Shown one piece after another: positions 63,412-64,000 of a stretch of DNA of 64,000 nt. Source of the stretch: Pseudomonas sp. GM21 (GTDB lineage Bacteria; Pseudomonadota; Gammaproteobacteria; Pseudomonadales; Pseudomonadaceae); contig NZ_AKJS01000187.1 of assembly GCF_000282215.1 (NCBI RefSeq), positions 1 through 64,000 of the forward strand, given 5' to 3'. The notes under the pieces were generated by a model. The model was given only the letters and a program-made list of their open reading frames with translations, made no database searches and had not been told where the DNA came from. Positions within the stretch are counted from its first letter, which is position 1. Each line of letters starts with the position of its first letter. Made by a program: the position numbers and the translations under genes.

Positions 63412-64000
63412 GCTTCGATAATGTGCTGTACGAACCACCGGGGCCACTTGCCAGAAGGCGTAACCGAATCATCTCGGCGTTCGGCGCGATACTCCTGGTT
63501 GCTGGCCTGATTGCGGTGGGGCTGAGGCTGGACGAGAGCGGTCAGTTCGACGCCAAACGATGGGAGATTTTCCTCCACCCGGGGACGCTGCGCTTTTTGT
63601 TTGATGGGCTGGTGGCGACCTTGCTGGCCGCCGTGATCAGCATGATATTGGCGTTCAGTCTCGCGGTGCCATTGGCCGTTGCGCGGTTGTCCGACAGGCT
63701 CTGGTTACGCACGCTGGCAGCCGCCTATATCGGCTGTTTTCGTGCCGTACCGTTACTCTTGCTGATTCTGTTTACGGTCATTCTCTTGCCTTCCATGGGG
63801 CTCAATTGGTCGGCCTTGGGGTATCTGGTGTTCGGCATGGTGCTGCACCACAGTGCAATGACCGCGGAAATCGTGCGCACCGGGATTCTTTCCTTGGGCC
63901 GAGGGCAGCGGGAAGCTGCACTGTCTATCGGCATGCGAGAGCATCAGGCGATGCTGTGGATTGTGCTGCCGCAGGCGTTGAAACTCATGTTGCCGGCCTT
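63408..64000 (+). CDS. Glutamate/aspartate-type ABC permease, second of two (cut by window edge)
   Basis: The frame opens at ATG 63408, overlapping the previous stop, and runs to base 64000 without a stop, giving 197 residues. It has a longer N-terminal extension than its partner (about 70 residues), then LFDGLVATLLAAVISMILAFSLAVPLAVARL and FRAVPLLLLILFTVILLP. The EAA loop REAALSIGMREHQAMLWIVLPQALKLMLPA is at the edge. It is the GluD-type partner of the preceding permease. Only the C-terminal end is missing. Confidence 0.88.
   Translation, partial: MSFDNVLYEPPGPLARRRNRIISAFGAILLVAGLIAVGLRLDESGQFDAKRWEIFLHPGTLRFLFDGLVATLLAAVISMILAFSLAVPLAVARLSDRLWLRTLAAAYIGCFRAVPLLLLILFTVILLPSMGLNWSALGYLVFGMVLHHSAMTAEIVRTGILSLGRGQREAALSIGMREHQAMLWIVLPQALKLMLPA

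Overview
The window is a stretch of chromosome from a Pseudomonas of the fluorescens lineage. This is inferred from the overall GC of roughly 60 percent, the typical gene families (periplasmic-signal Mqo, DUF6124, DUF1302/DUF1329, the ArsH-GAPDH-ArsJ set), REP-like palindromes and strong GGAG-type ribosome sites. No rRNA, tRNA, CRISPR array, transposase or phage gene was seen. Most of the content is accessory metabolism, transport and regulation. The only clearly core-type genes are trmK and mqo.

Layout. 1-716: start of a DUF1302 outer-membrane protein gene (minus, leaves the window), preceded by a molbindin-like remnant. 1119-8779: a polar amino acid ABC transporter, a class V PLP enzyme lacking the usual catalytic Cys, an RpiR regulator, a PuuE-like deacetylase, a hydantoinase and a 2-keto-pentenoate-hydratase-like protein. 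This looks like an uptake and degradation unit for a cyclic amide or imide compound. It is followed by a duplicated 3-prime scrap of the deacetylase gene. 8949-11844: trmK, a low-GC two-repeat orphan protein and the AzlCD exporter. 11879-15425: arsenic genes arsR, arsH, GAPDH and arsJ. 15540-21709: MATE pump, phosphoribosyltransferase, membrane protein, NmrA-like oxidoreductase, YceI and a GGDEF cyclase. 21777-30519: DUF6124, giant multicopper oxidase copy 1, GNAT, mqo and an ABC exporter. 30703-38995: a Rid protein and LysR pair, a 234-bp near-palindrome, and a 1541-residue autotransporter divergent from an unusual REC-HTH-PAS-pseudokinase regulator. 39123-44016: DUF1329, a NarL-type regulator, its probable sensor kinase and a TPR protein. 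44220-50199: an organosulfur scavenging operon. 50274-53666: multicopper oxidase copy 2. 54195-58905: a small lipoprotein candidate, a sugar-acid MFS transporter, a 27-residue membrane peptide, AbrB and BASS transporters and a phosphodiesterase. 58924-64000: a LysR regulator divergent from a type II asparaginase plus glutamate/aspartate-type ABC operon that runs off the right edge.

How the genes work together. Several self-contained units pair uptake with catabolism under a local regulator: RpiR with cyclic-amide use, LysR with asparaginase and amino acid uptake, and the alpha-ketoglutarate dioxygenase plus flavin monooxygenase with a sulfonate ABC system. The arsenic unit follows the known route in which GAPDH makes 1-arseno-3-phosphoglycerate and ArsJ exports it.

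The most unusual items are: the one-polypeptide regulator in which the phospho-Asp of the receiver and the phospho-His of the kinase are both replaced; the paired giant multicopper oxidases, which share a 98-bp identical block and an upstream motif; the deacetylase-end scar before trmK; and the low-GC two-repeat orphan. All functional statements come from reading the sequence and remembered family knowledge. No database search was run.
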